Source: Sinohyriopsis cumingii
Lineage: Eukaryota; Mollusca; Bivalvia; Unionida; Unionidae
Reading direction: 5' to 3'
Length of the DNA: 64,000 bases
Assembly: GCA_028554795.2 (NCBI GenBank)
Contig: CM068842.1
Coordinates: 29,959,782 to 30,023,781 of the forward strand
Made by a program: the position numbers and the translations under genes. A model generated the notes under the pieces. That model saw nothing but the letters and a program-made list of their open reading frames with translations, was not told the origin of the DNA and ran no database searches. Positions 23,490 through 35,620 of this stretch are shown piece by piece (position 1 is the first letter of the stretch; each line of letters opens with the position of its first letter).

Positions 23490-25470
23490 AACTGTAATTA
23501 TATCAACTTTTTCCATAGTGATACAAGACATAAAGAACCAAAACAAAACGATACTTATCCAATATGAGTTACTTTAATCTTCAGCAGCTATTAGTAATTA
23601 TTAGTCATTTGCCTTTTTATTCTTTCAACTGAGAAGTCATCTCAGATAAATGTTGCAGGCACATGTACTCATCTACATCAGCAAAAAAGAACTATTGACA
23701 ACACCCACTATCCTTCGACAAATTAAAGAATGGTGACTAACTCTTAATCCGACCTTTCCAATTCGCAAATTCCATGCTAATTATTTTATAATGGGAGCAT
23801 GTCCAGTCTATAAATAGAGAAAACATTAAAGATTTGTTCTCCATGTACAATTTAACTCATTAATCCCTGGAGGTTTTGGTTGTTTTTGCCTGAAATGCGA
23901 GATGGAAATACATTTTGTGGGCTATTTCTGAATATATCCCAATGCATTGACTTCCAAGAGATTTCCCATTAACCTAATGCCTAGTTTTGTTAGAAACATT
24001 GTTTTTCATTGGCTATTTCACTCGCACATGAACAGAAGGGTGAAAGTTGTACATTTTTTTGCTTAACGGACTCATCATTTTCGTATTGAGACAACTCTTT
24101 ATTCCAAATGCCCAACTTATCCTACTTTTTGCAAAGGTTCATCTGTCTGTGTGCAGTTTAGACTGATCTACCTTAGATCTGAGGCCAAAAAGTCTAAAAT
24201 CCGACACAAAATCAGATTCCGACCACTGGCAAATTTTGGGTGGAAAAAAAATTGGGTCCAAAAAAATTAGGTCTTTCCCTCTGTATTTTGTAGAGCAACT
24301 AGAACTTCCAGATTATTTGGTATAATTGTAGAGCTACATCTGTCCACCTTTCTATAATACCACCCACTTTAGTGTATCATAAATGACCTTGATGCTACAG
24401 AACTCGAGAGTAGGCTAGTACCTCCTGTCATGTAAACGCGACATCAGGGGTTAATGAGTTACGTACTGTACTGATCATTTTAATAACCAGTTTTACATGG
24501 TATTTGCCTCTGGTCTACTTGGATCAAACTTGAAGGCTACAATTCCAGTGTGTCATGCAGCGATGTATATTACATGAAGTTCTGATTGGTGGTTACTGTT
24601 TGTTCAAGTCCAGGATAATACAACCATCAATCAGAACTGTGTGAAACACAATAAGAATTGGCATCAAACTCAATTCAAATAGATACAAAGCAAGTGAGAT
24701 ACTTTACGTAAAAGTGTCTATTAAATGATTTGTAATTTGGAATGTCTCCTTTTACGCTCATATCTCTATGTAATTAGCAACTGAATGAGCCAATGGGATT
24801 TTGTTTAAAAATCAACCAGACTCTGCAAGGTTGCAGGTTCCAAACGACTTATAACCACCTTGTTAATTTGCACAGGGGGTGTGGATGTTTTATAATTTCT
24901 TATGTTATTGACAGAAACAATGGCTGGGGGTCACAGCAGTTGTTTTGCATCTGCAGGAAGTATAATACAAAGTGAAGGATTGTGTTGTTAGTCATCCATG
25001 TTCCCAATCCTGGGTTTATTCTTTATAAGATTTTTATTGCAGAAGGAAATTGCACTATTTCTGCTGTTTTGAAGGTAACACCATAATGCCTTCCAAATTT
25101 ACGTGAAGACCTGAAATTGGGAAATAAGGAGATTTTAAAGTATTCATGCAGTAAAAGCAAAGAGCATTGTGACCAAGATAAGTCCTGCATCTGACCAACT
25201 GGAGAGACCTCAAATGGCCTAAAAGGTTGAATTCAAATCATAAATAACAGATTGTCTGTTTGAAAGTAGTTTTAATTGTTTTAAATCTTGTCATGGATGA
25301 TAATGGGATATGAGCAGATGACAAGTCTATGTCTGTCTGAAATCTGCATACTGGAAATACAATCAATATCTTAACATATAAAATGGCACCGCACTACCAC
25401 TGCCAGGCCTTCTAAAGATGAAAAGACCATCAAGCTCATATGTGTATTGATAACGTATCATAATGTAGTT
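23490..25470 (+). repeat. Duplicated 1.4-kb segment, right copy (with MITE insertion)
   Basis: Paralogue of 17085-18510. After removing the MITE at 23852-24462 it is about the same length. Landmarks: TCTTCAGCAGCTATTAGTAA, GATTGGTGGTTACTGTTTGT, GCCTTCTAAAGATGAAAAGA. Both copies are bordered by the ~150-bp degenerate repeat. Confidence 0.85.
23852..24462 (+). mobile_element. TTAA-flanked MITE, copy 2 (full, 611 bp)
   Basis: Starts TTAACTCATTAATCCCTGG and ends CAGGGGTTAATGAGTTAC (the last TTAA has mutated to TTAC). It sits inside the right copy of a duplicated segment. The left copy of that segment has an uninterrupted TTAA at the same place (17458-17461), which is the empty site. Confidence 0.92.
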
Positions 25471-25504
25471 GTGTATCGTGAATTTTATCAATACTATATT
25501 ATTT

Positions 25505-25815
25505 CACCACTAGATAAAACCCCATACTGATACAATAAGACATTCAACAAGAACAGTGAAAGTCACCGGTGGGCATATTGGATCTGCAAGTGACACCCAA
25601 ATGACTTAGGACCATATAGATATCTCAAGTCTTCTGGTGAAAACCCAATGGCAATATTATATTTTGTTTAAGAGGAGGAGTATTACAAGATTTTGAAGAT
25701 GGCCACTGTGGAAACCATATTGACAATCAGACCAGCACCATTTTCATATAGGATGAATAAGAAAGATATCATGAGTAGTCTTTTAATGAAAACCCCATGT
25801 TGATTTAACCAAGCA
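25505..25815 (+). repeat. Degenerate ~150-bp dispersed repeat, about 2 units
   Basis: CAAGTCTTCTGGTGAAAACC, TGAAGATGGCCACTGTGG and GAGTAGTCTTTTAATGAAAA, immediately right of the 1.4-kb duplication. Confidence 0.65.
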
Positions 25816-25999
25816 TTCTCTGAAGACCTTATCAGACTAATGCTGAGAACTTATGGTCTGATTGTTTAACTGCAAAGATTTATCTAACTCTAGCAAACAA
25901 AACAAAATGCACAAAATTCTATCATCAAATTATAGCCATTTATTTTATGCTAAGCAGTGAATTACTTGATTTTCTAATTAAAATAATATTGATATTTCA

Positions 26000-26035
26000 C
26001 TGTAGTGAAAATATAACAATATGTTTTCACTACAG
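26000..26035. repeat. 12-bp hairpin
   Basis: CTGTAGTGAAAA and TTTTCACTACAG are exact reverse complements around an AT-rich loop. A smaller palindrome TTTCACTGTAGTGAAA overlaps its left arm. Confidence 0.65.
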
Positions 26036-26338
26036 GAACTACTTTTTTGGGTCAGAACATACTTACCCCCCTTTGATTTTGCACCTTGGCAAATTAATAA
26101 TTAATTATTAGCAGATTAATAATCCCTGTCTGTTATCCTTGAAACTTGTAGTTTGTTATTCTGGAAATATCAGTTCATTTTTATCAATCTGATTGAACCT
26201 AATTTTGTGTGCAGGTACACATAGCACAGCAGAACATGTACAGTAAACAGCTGACATTACCGTAAGAAATCTGCTAATTCACTGTGTCACAAACTTTAGG
26301 TAGCCAATGTATGTGAGCATAAAATAAAAAGAAATTGT

Positions 26339-26480
26339 GCTTGAAACGAGTGAATAATGGGTACATTTCATCTCAAGGGTGAAAAACTCGAGTATTTTCA
26401 CTCATGACTTCGCCACTTGTGAAAATACTGAGTTTTTCATCCACTCGATGAAATATATCCGTTATTCATTCATTTCAAGC
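26339..26480. repeat. 142-bp foldback (hairpin) element
   Basis: The left arm starts GCTTGAAACGAGTGAATAAT and the right arm reverse-complements to GCTTGAAATGAATGAATAAC. The inner parts (GTGAAAAACTCGAGTATTTT against GATGAAAAACTCAGTATTTT) also pair. Arms are about 63 bp around a loop of about 16 bp. No coding potential. Confidence 0.85.
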
Positions 26481-29039
26481 AGATATCCTCTATATATCTA
26501 CTCTCTATTCACACTCTTTTGCAAGATTTAATATGTATCCAAAAATTATATACAAAGTCTACAAAACACACATTCCCACCAATAAGAGTACTTTGTTTCA
26601 ACTGATTGCCAACCTGAACTGCTGGATGTAACCTCTCCCCCAGGCCAGTTAAAACCATATTTAAGAGGGATGCTGTTCCTGACTTTATCAGTAAATATAA
26701 ATGTGCCCATTTATCATAACTAAACAATAATTACATTTATCAAGAGATTTATATACAAATGTATCTTCTGGTCTAAGACATTGATAACTACCATACCACC
26801 TGAAATGACTAAACTTGGCACTATAATACTACATCTACTGAAGTTGGTCAATTGTAGCTTTGCTTTTGATCTTCACTTAAAAACTAATTAGAAGTGTCTG
26901 AATTGTAGTCCCCCTCCCCCAGGTCATAAAACTGCCTTCAGAGTGATTGTGGAAATCATTTAAACAAAGTCCAACTGAATTCCTGACATGCAATCATGCT
27001 GTTGTAAATTCAACTGATCCACTACTATCAGGGCATCAACTTTGTCCCAGAGCTATCTTTTGTGGTTGGTGGTAATTTATTGTAGCTGGTGTTGGACAAT
27101 TATGGAAGAAAAAGACATGTTTTTCTTGGCTCAGTGAAAGGTTTAAAACCTAAAGAACAATTCAGGTGGACTGTACTGTTCCTTTGCGTAAGCTCTGTAA
27201 CATCAATTTTTTACCTCAATGAATGCATACAAATCAGATGGCCTTGATCAGACAAGTAGATTATCTCAACAAGAAGTCCTTGGCATAATTGAACATGTGA
27301 AAAAATGAATCATCTTACCCTCATAATGATTCATCCGCAGTATTAAGAAAATCCTCAAAAACTTTGGGAATTACTTGAATAAACAAATTTTAAAGACTTT
27401 AACTAAAAGCTTTAATGCAAATTTGTTGACTATGATCTTAACCCTAAGCTCCAAGTACCAGTGAGCACATCATAAAAGGAGTTGTCTTAGCTCAAAGTGA
27501 TCCATCCCATGTATAAAGAAAATCCACTGAGGGGTGTTGCAAATGTAACCAAATAGAAAAAACTAAAACCTGAATGTAAAATTTATAGGACTGACCTGTC
27601 AATGAATGATCTGCCGTGAATAAGAAGAATCTGACAAAAATAAAAAATTTAATGGATACCATGGCTACTAATGCAGCAACAACCATTTCATCAGAAAAAT
27701 GTCTGTTTTGCCCTGCTTTCCCACTAATGTAATCATGACAAAAATGAGGTCCTACTGCACATTGACAAGATTTTGATTACAAAAGATGAAACATCCAGGG
27801 CTGCAATAAAAATATTTAAGCCAAAATATGTAGCACCTGTTGTCTCCCCATGAAAAGACTACAGTTGTCAAGGCATTATGTGTTATGTGTGTTCCCAATA
27901 GAGCTGGGTACCATGGCATATTTTGTACTCAGGCATACCATTGTATTTCTGAACATTCCATGATACAACAATAGACTGCAACTACATCAAGGACCACAGT
28001 TCAATGTTCCTGGGCAAGATCAGAAACATTTTTGTTTAATTTCTGTCTGTCAATAGCCGGAAAAAAATATTGGCACTGGTTTAGAGCAAAATTACATCAT
28101 ATTATAAGCTTGATATTACATGTATTTGGAAAAAAATACTAAATTATCTTGAGATAAAAGAAAGAAAATATTTCAGCACAAAAGAAAATCAGAGCTCCCT
28201 CCCCAAAAATTAAATGTCTAGTATCTTACAGTGGGATGATAGACCCTACTATAGTTGATACTGTGAAAGACACTGTGCTGACATCAGGTAGTGCTGACAC
28301 TGAATCCTACACTTTCAAGCTAAACTGCTGATATAACAGGCAGGGAAACTGGGTGGGATGCCAACACCTGGGTAATATATTTATTGGAGACAGTCACTCA
28401 GTCAGTAAATGCAAAAAGACAATCAACAAATGAGAAAATGTTTATTGGACTTCAGAAATTAAGTAAAGTTCAGATGGAAAGCACGTCAGCTTCTGAAAAT
28501 CATAGACTGATTAAAATGGTATAAAATGGTAAACTGGTATACTGGTAATATAGCACACATCTAGTTTTGAGTGTATTCCCACACATGTGGTTCTTTTTTA
28601 ACATTCACTCATTCCCCTTGCAAAACTTTCATCAATTCAAATATTCAGTAGTGCTTAACAAACATTATTGATTTCTTTTAAGTAAGGGTCAAGTCAGCAG
28701 GCAGTTTCTGTAAAAACCTTCTTGAAGTCAAAACCAGAAATTTGTGTCTGCAATGTCAGTGGGAAAGCAATCAATATCAACAGTTAGTGTAATAGTCATG
28801 TGTCTTGTAGGGTCTGTTCCTGCATGTAGTAAGGAGGCAATTCACAATCCAAGGCATTTGGTACATCAAAAGAAAAATAGGGCATGACAAATTCACCTTG
28901 TTGCTATATATTTGATCTCATTTACTCACAAGACAGGGTATGCTCCACCATATTGCTTTTGGACAAACAGTACAATACTGGAGTGTACACAATAGGATAT
29001 TTATGTTGAACTACACTATATACTCTATGAACTAGTGTG

Positions 29040-29359
29040 CTTGATTTGGATTTTTATCGTAGCTTTTTTTTTTTAAAAATTCAAGTCATATCGCTAGGAT
29101 GTCTGCAGTGTGGCAGTTTATAGTGATGTCTAGCACTAGGGCCTCATGTTGCAGACACGTAGCATGATGTCCTACCCAGTCACATTATGCGGACACCAGG
29201 TCAACCAGTCCTAACACTAACCTCTTAATGCTGAGATTCAAGTGAGGCAGCTGCTAGAACCATTTATAAAAGTCTTTGGTAGAACTTGGCTGGGGTTCAG
29301 ACCCACGACCTCCCACATCCGAGATGGACACTCTAACCACTTAGGCCACTGGAGCGGTC
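29040..29359 (-). mobile_element. tRNA-derived SINE, family A (longest copy)
   Basis: Minus strand: GGACCGCTCCAGTGGCCTAA head, GGAGGTCGTGGGTCTGAACC B-box region, a body including AAGACTTTTATAAATGG, and a tail containing CAGCATGATG-like and ATAATGTGACTGGGT-like motifs shared with 7214-7425 and 16520-16682. It is about 320 bp, the fullest copy of this family in the window. Confidence 0.7.
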
Positions 29360-30961
29360 CCACTATGAACTATGTTACTCTGCTCAATGTGTACCAAGTA
29401 ACATTTAGTGATAAGGATACAGTAAATCAGATTTAGTAGATCAAACAAATAACCAAATAAATAAACAAATATAAACTAGATTTAGTAGATAAAACATAAA
29501 AATTTGTTTCACAAACTTTAAGTTCTCCAATTTTGAGAAGATACCTGATTTATCTAATAAGAAGATAATTGTTTCATTCTTCCATCCGATAATATGACAT
29601 ACTTCTAATATATATATAACACAGATGTTCTGACATTTTCTTACTACAGTCAAACAGTTTCAAAGGTCGTTGGTTACATTATTCTGCGGAATAGTGTGAA
29701 TTTTGCTTTAAGAACTGAAGCCTTTTTCACAATCAGCCTTTTGTAGAACCGCTGCAATTATGGCCAGGATGAATAGATTTGGGAACATATTTTCTGGATA
29801 AATATCCCAAAACATGCATGATAAATCATACTGATTGCAAACAGTACATTTATTTCACATCCAATTTTTTTGTCCAAGCTTGCGAAGTCATTTGAGCATG
29901 TCAGTACCTTAACTTCTATTCCTCATTTTTTTTTTTGTGTAGATTTGTGTCTAGGATGACTTTTCTTTTTCTGACTTAAAATTTTTCAGCCATTTTCACT
30001 ACAATCAGACTTCAAAATGAACACAGGTAATATACTCAAGCTGTACATGTCAATAAAATAGGTGTAGAACAATAGCAAAATATTTCTAAATCACTTTTAA
30101 AAAAGGACAAATTGGAAACATTTACTTTCATGCTTTAAGTACATTTAACCATGAGTCTATGACTGTGAAGTACTGGTTATGAATGAGGAGTGATTAGCAC
30201 GTCTTTGTTACCTGGTGTCTTTCTTCAGTCTTTTTTAGTTACTGATTATGAATGACATGTTATTATCATGCTTTTGTTACACAGTGCCTTTGTGGATAGA
30301 TAGAGATTTGCTTTTTAAAATGACCACCACTATTTATCTGGCTTCTGTAAATCATGTGATAAAAAAAATTATAATTGAGCAAATCTTCTCTGGTGGACAA
30401 CAAAATTCAAATGCTAGAAACAACTAAACAGTTTTTCATAGGAAAAAATCTGGCCGGTAAAATTACAAATGTTCTAACAGAAAACATTGTATCCAATAAC
30501 ATAATAAACACTCTTTACCATACATACGCTGTGCATGTAACACTTTCAAGAAGAGTTATGTAGCAAGGAGAGATTTCATGTTTTTGAAAGTCAAGAGGGG
30601 CCTCTGGAAGGGGTCTTGACAGAGTTTTAAAAACAACCTTTAAAATCTGGGAATAAAGATTTAGGACAAGCAGGGAATTCTGAATGATTTTATCAAAACA
30701 GTGATGACCCAGCTAATGACAGACAAAACAAAAAAGTGTCAGGCCCAGAACATCAAATTGTTTGTCCTTAATATAATTACTGTATACCGTGCTATGCATT
30801 GCAGTACATTCAGAAAGATCTCGGCATACTTCAATACAAAAGTTGTCATCAGGACACAGATTATGTCCAGATAACTGGTCATTATGAATTCAAACATTTA
30901 CTGATCATTTTCTTTGGAAAGGTGTGTGATTTAACATTTTCAAGATGACAAAGGAACTGTG

Positions 30962-31310
30962 ATAAGGCATACACCGAAGTTGCTGGTCTCTTTAAGTATG
31001 TAAGTGTGAAGAATGTACAAACTGTTATAAGGCATACACTGAAGCTGTTGGTTTCTAAGTTTGAAGAATGTACAAACTGTTATAAGGCATACACTGAAGC
31101 TGCTGGTCTCTAAGTTTGAAGAATGTACAAACTGTTATAAGGCATACACTGAAGCTGCTGGTCTCTTTAAGTTTGAAGAAGGCACAAACTGTTATAAGGC
31201 ATACACTGAAGCTGCTGGTCTCTAAGTGTGAAGAATGTACAAACTGTTATAATGCATACACTGAAGCTGCTGATCTCTTTAAGTGTGAAGAATGTACAAA
31301 CTGTTCGGCT
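30962..31310 (+). repeat. 55/57-bp minisatellite, about 6 units
   Basis: The unit reads GTGAAGAATGTACAAACTGT then TATAAGGCATACACTGAAGC and TGCTGGTCTCT(TT)AA. Successive GCATAC words lie at 30967, 31032, 31087, 31142, 31199 and 31254, spacing 65, 55, 55, 57 and 55. In one frame a unit encodes KCEECTNCYNAYTEAADLF. The 55-bp units shift the frame, so no long repetitive protein is encoded. Confidence 0.9.
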
Positions 31311-32435
31311 CTGGAGGCATGCAATTCTAAATTTCACCATCTCCATCAGCATAAACCTGTTCAAACAACTGGAGATAAACATGCAAATGAGTTTATGGTG
31401 CTCTTTTAAATGGCAATGTTACGGCCATTAACATTTTATGCAGATATGTATTACCATATTTAGCCCATGGATCTCAAAACCTCTTATAGTTCATATCATG
31501 TGCACACAAATAATATACTTTCTTCTGATCCATTTACTGAAATTAGAAGTACGATTTGAAACTTGGAGGTGCTTGGGGGGGATTGATTCTTCCAAAGAAA
31601 CAACACTGGTTGAGATTTAAATTTTAAAGCTTTTAAAAATGTAATTATTAAAAAAAATACAAAAATTTGATCAAACAGTGCAAGTGGGCTTGATATCACT
31701 CACTTTGCTCATAAAAATTAACAGCTGACCTTTAACGTAGGATTGTAAGAACAACCCATGTAAACTATCTCTTAATCTTTAAATCATTTGGATTTCAACT
31801 ATTTTACTTATTCTGATAAAATCATTTTTTTTTTGCAAAGATAAATGTATAATTAAAAAGCATATTCTGCTGCTCATAACTGGAGTCATCCAAGATCTTT
31901 CAAAGTGAAGACAACAGAAGAAGCTTTAACTTGTAACATACGGAGTCTGATATCTTCCACAAAAAATGAAATTATAATTCATGAGGAGGGGGCTTTCTTT
32001 ACTCTTGGTAACTGAATCTGAAAGTGTTTCAGGAGAAATGAATCTGGTATGTTTTTTAAATAAAGCTAAGAATGCAAAATATAAATTTCAAAAGTATTTA
32101 AAGCAATGTGCTGAATATATGTAGTGCCATCAAAATAACACACAAAATGTGTATAAAAAAATTAATGTTCCAGGTACCTTAACATGGAAATACTAGTGAA
32201 CAACCATTTCGCAAAATATAATGAACTTGCTTGCAAACATTTAAGCATTTCTAATATGGAAATATTTTTAGAATTAGATCTATGCAAATAAATGTAAAAA
32301 TTTGAAGATTCTATATTTTTTTTAAAAGAAATATTTTATTACTGGATTTTCTAACTGGAGCTGTTTTATTTTTATCCTTAATTACCACACTGCACAGCCT
32401 GCAACTGTATATTTTCTATAATAACATACTGAATT

Positions 32436-32437
<2 letters not shown>

Positions 32438-32474
<37 letters not shown>
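32438..32474 (+). repeat. (GT)n microsatellite
   Basis: About 18 GT dinucleotides. Confidence 0.95.
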
Positions 32475-32475
<1 letters not shown>

Positions 32476-33758
32476 CAAAGTATTTATTTTAATCCCTTAA
32501 GTGTTTATTTTATTTTTATAGCTGTTCAACTGAAATGTATGCATCCTTTATTCTAAATCATGTTTGGGCCCTTTGCGAGGGGTAGAACTGGGTTTAAACC
32601 AAACCATGATTCTCAATAATCTATATCACTGCTTACTTCCCTTGCTTTCCTTTACAAAGACAAATTTTAAATGGTTAAAAAAAATTGATAATACTACATA
32701 TAATTTGCAGACCACTTCTAACAGTGCTGAATTTCAGTGCTTGCTCATAATAAAGTTATTTGACAGCTCACTGACTGAAGTCTGTTTACAGTGTTTATTC
32801 AAAATTGGATTAAAAACAGAGTCTCAAGAGTGGTAACAGGTTCATTTTATCAGATGCAAGATCACCTCATAAATATGCATGGTTTCATTTTTTTCTTATC
32901 AATTGTGAGATCGTGCTCATATAAATCTGATCAGAAACCCAGTCTACAGCATGGCAACAAACCCAGTCAATCACAGCCAGGAAAGCTAGAACATTAAATT
33001 TAATTTATTTACAAATAAAAAGTGATTTATTTCTCAACTACCCAAAATTTGTCGATGAAGCTTTTTTTGGATGAGTACAGCAAGTCTATGTTTGAACTTA
33101 ACATCTGAATCATATGGCACAACTGTCCAGATAAACTGAAAGATAAATTTGCTTCAAAGCAAACCACAGTGAAGCAGATGCAACTAAATCTGGCACTGAT
33201 GCTTTAATGTTTCTATAAAGTCAGTGTTTCCCTTTATGCACATTTGTGCGTCAGGAATGCACACTGGAGAAAACTGACACACACATTTTGCTGCCATGCG
33301 TTTTTTTTACACAAAAGATTCACATAATGCGATCAGGATTTACTTAATATCCAATGCATTTTACGAGGGGTGGCATCGTGTATACTTCGAGCATAGGCAT
33401 TGACTGGTTCCCCGCTTTGTTTACTCCCTGTGTTGCGCTCATCTATTTGTATGAGAAGTAGAGTTAAAAAAATGAAGGAAATATGCATGGAACTATTCAG
33501 TACAGTAATATCTCCTTAATAAAAAGACAGGTATCAAATTTAGTTTCAATCAATGATAACGGAACACACTGTGCCAAAAGTTACTATTAGCAAAATTCTA
33601 AGCCATGCACAGGCCACCACTACATGCAAATCTGCCATAAAAAGGTGAAAATCAAAGATGAACAAAAACATCTAAACGTAATACCCAATACCAGCTTTAA
33701 CCACAATCTGAGAAATCTTTTAAAAGCTTCCTGGTGGAAACAAAAGTTGTGATGTAGT

Positions 33759-33832
33759 TTGTGTTTGTAGGAGTTTAATGTCATTTTTTAGCATGATAGG
33801 CTATACATGGCGGCCAGTATATCTGGGAGGAA
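33759..33832 (-). mobile_element. SINE, family B, 3' fragment
   Basis: Only the tail half is present: GAGTTTAATGTCATTTTTTA ... GATAGGCTATACATGGCGG ... CCAGTAT, matching the minus-strand 3' part of the other copies. Confidence 0.6.
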
Positions 33833-33929
33833 AGCAAAAATCTTTTATTTGTTTTCAAAACTTACTTCATGTTCATCACTGACAGATTAAGAGTACGACA
33901 AAAAATTATGCAACAAACAAAATCACTCC

Positions 33930-34240
33930 TGTTTAGATTATTAGCCACACAGAATGACCAATTATTATTATTATCATGTGAAGAGCATGCTCAGCTATTT
34001 AACATCATCATCAGTAACATGCAGAGCCTGCAGTCCACCCAAGAACTTTGTAAGCGAACAGTTGTTCACAATGTGTGACATGGTCTGAACAGCTCCACAG
34101 CAACAGTAAGAGTCAGTGGCCTGGACCTATCGGACAAGGCTGACTGCACAACCCTATCCTGTCCGAAAGCAGTTCAGTGTGGTCCACAGATGACATGGAA
34201 GGTTGAAGCCAGGAGGGCAGACAGATGGCTCAGCCAGTAA
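33930..34240 (-). pseudogene. LINE fragment (C-terminal zinc-knuckle region)
   Basis: Minus-strand peptide PPGFNLPCHLWTTLNCFRTG, then CCCGAVQTMSHIVNNC and SLTKFLGGLQALH. Many Jockey/R1-like LINEs end with 'PPGFDLPRxxWxxLNRxRTGxG ... CxCGxxQTMxHIVxxCPLTxxxGGL'. Stops and substitutions show decay. Confidence 0.75.
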
Positions 34241-34605
34241 CACTGGTCTAAAATGTTCTTAGAAGTCGTGTGCTTTTGAGATAAAATGTGCTATTTATAA
34301 TGGATCTTGATGTGCTGAATTCAAAAATGACAATACAAACAACTGATTGGCTACTGTTTCCAAGATATTTAAGTTTTTGCATTTTATGTCTATGTATATT
34401 GTGTAGTTTGAGTTTTAATCATAAATTGTAAAACTAGGTCTTTTCGTTTGTTTATGGTTGCTTTACATGATAATATTTCACCAGTCCCATTTATGTAACA
34501 CTTTAAAACACAGCAGAATTGTTAAATAAATAAAATTTATTATGAAACAAAAGGCAAAACACTATTAAGTATACATATAAGTACATAGTTTAGTCCTTAT
34601 TCAGT

Positions 34606-35620
34606 GTCTACTTGGCCCTTCTTGGGTTGTCTCTTATATTCATTAAATGGAACATCTCTTGTCACTGTCCAGCAATAGTCTGCAAGTATTGATGGGCTCC
34701 ATTTGCCCTGATAGCATTTCTTCATTGTTGCACCTCAAAAGTTGTTTCATGTTTTCATAGGTTTCCTTCATATGGACTGCACAACCAACTGGAATTGATG
34801 GCAAAACATTTGCCATTATGCTGCAAAACAGATTTAAGACTCGTCTTCAATGAATCAATGAACAGTCTCCACTCATTTGGATCATTAACGATGTTGAGGG
34901 CTGCCATCACACCATCAATGTCGTTGCAGGCTAAAAGATCACCTTCCATGAAGAAGAATGGGACAAGATCCTTTTGACGGTCACAGAACATGGAAACCCT
35001 TACATCACCTGCCAGGAGATTCCACTGCTGTAATTTGAAGCCCAACAGCTCTTGGACAGTTCCAAATCCTGACCAGATCATTCAGTTCACCTTGTGTTAT
35101 GAGGTGTGGTTCAGAAGAGGTGGACGGGAGAAAATATGGGTCATGTGACATTGATGGTTCAGGACTTGTAAGTTTCATCCTCTTCCTTGTCTGACTCAAG
35201 TGAGAATGATTCTGGTGAATCAGGAACCGGTAGTCCTTCTCCGTGGGGTACTGGGAGTATAGCTGATGGAATGTTTGGATAATGCACAGTCCACTGTTTC
35301 TTATTTGACACACCTTTACCAACTGGAGGCAGCATGCAGAAGTAACAATTACTGATATGATCTGTTGGCTCTTTCCATATCACTGGCACTGCAAAAGGCA
35401 TATATATTTTTTTCCTGTTCAACCACTGGCAATGATTTGTTGCACAAGTGTTGCAGCATATGTATGGGGCCCACCTCTTGTCCTGATCTCCATTTTTTTA
35501 AGCCAAAATAAAGGTGATAGGCTTTCTTAACCATAGTGGTTATACTGTGCTTTTGTGACTTCACCATAAATATAGTAGAAAATATCTGCATTGTTCACAC
35601 AAGTATGAGGCATCTTTCCT
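34606..35620 (-). pseudogene. Decayed copy of a multi-copy TE-like gene (EWRLFIDS / KWSPSxLADYCW family)
   Basis: Fragments on the minus strand in order: MPHTCVNNADIFYYIYGEV, KKAYHLYFGLKKW, MPFAVPVIWKEPTDH with YFCMLPP, VHYPNIPSAILPVPHGEGLP, SSEPHLITQGELNDLVR, LLGFKLQQWNLLAGDVRV, and NEWRLFIDSLKTSLKSVLQH. Then comes VGCAVHMKETYENMK, and after an abrupt joint the C-terminus CYQGKWSPSILADYCWTV. I recall this protein family from many arthropod, cnidarian and mollusc genomes, where it is multi-copy and uncharacterised. The copy has frameshifts and lacks the central third of the usual protein, so it is a dead internal-deletion derivative. Confidence 0.75.

Noticed and set aside
29290..29359. tRNA gene-like sequence (also at 1620-1680 and 21700-21735)
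   Set aside because: A- and B-box-like words are present but no cloverleaf is complete, and each is attached to a SINE body.
30962..31310. Regularly spaced repeats that could suggest a CRISPR array
   Set aside because: Units are directly adjacent with no unique spacers, the genome is eukaryotic, and no cas genes are present.
34795..34977. Plus-strand open frame
   Set aside because: Antisense of the TE-like gene fragment containing NEWRLFIDSLKTSLKSVLQH.
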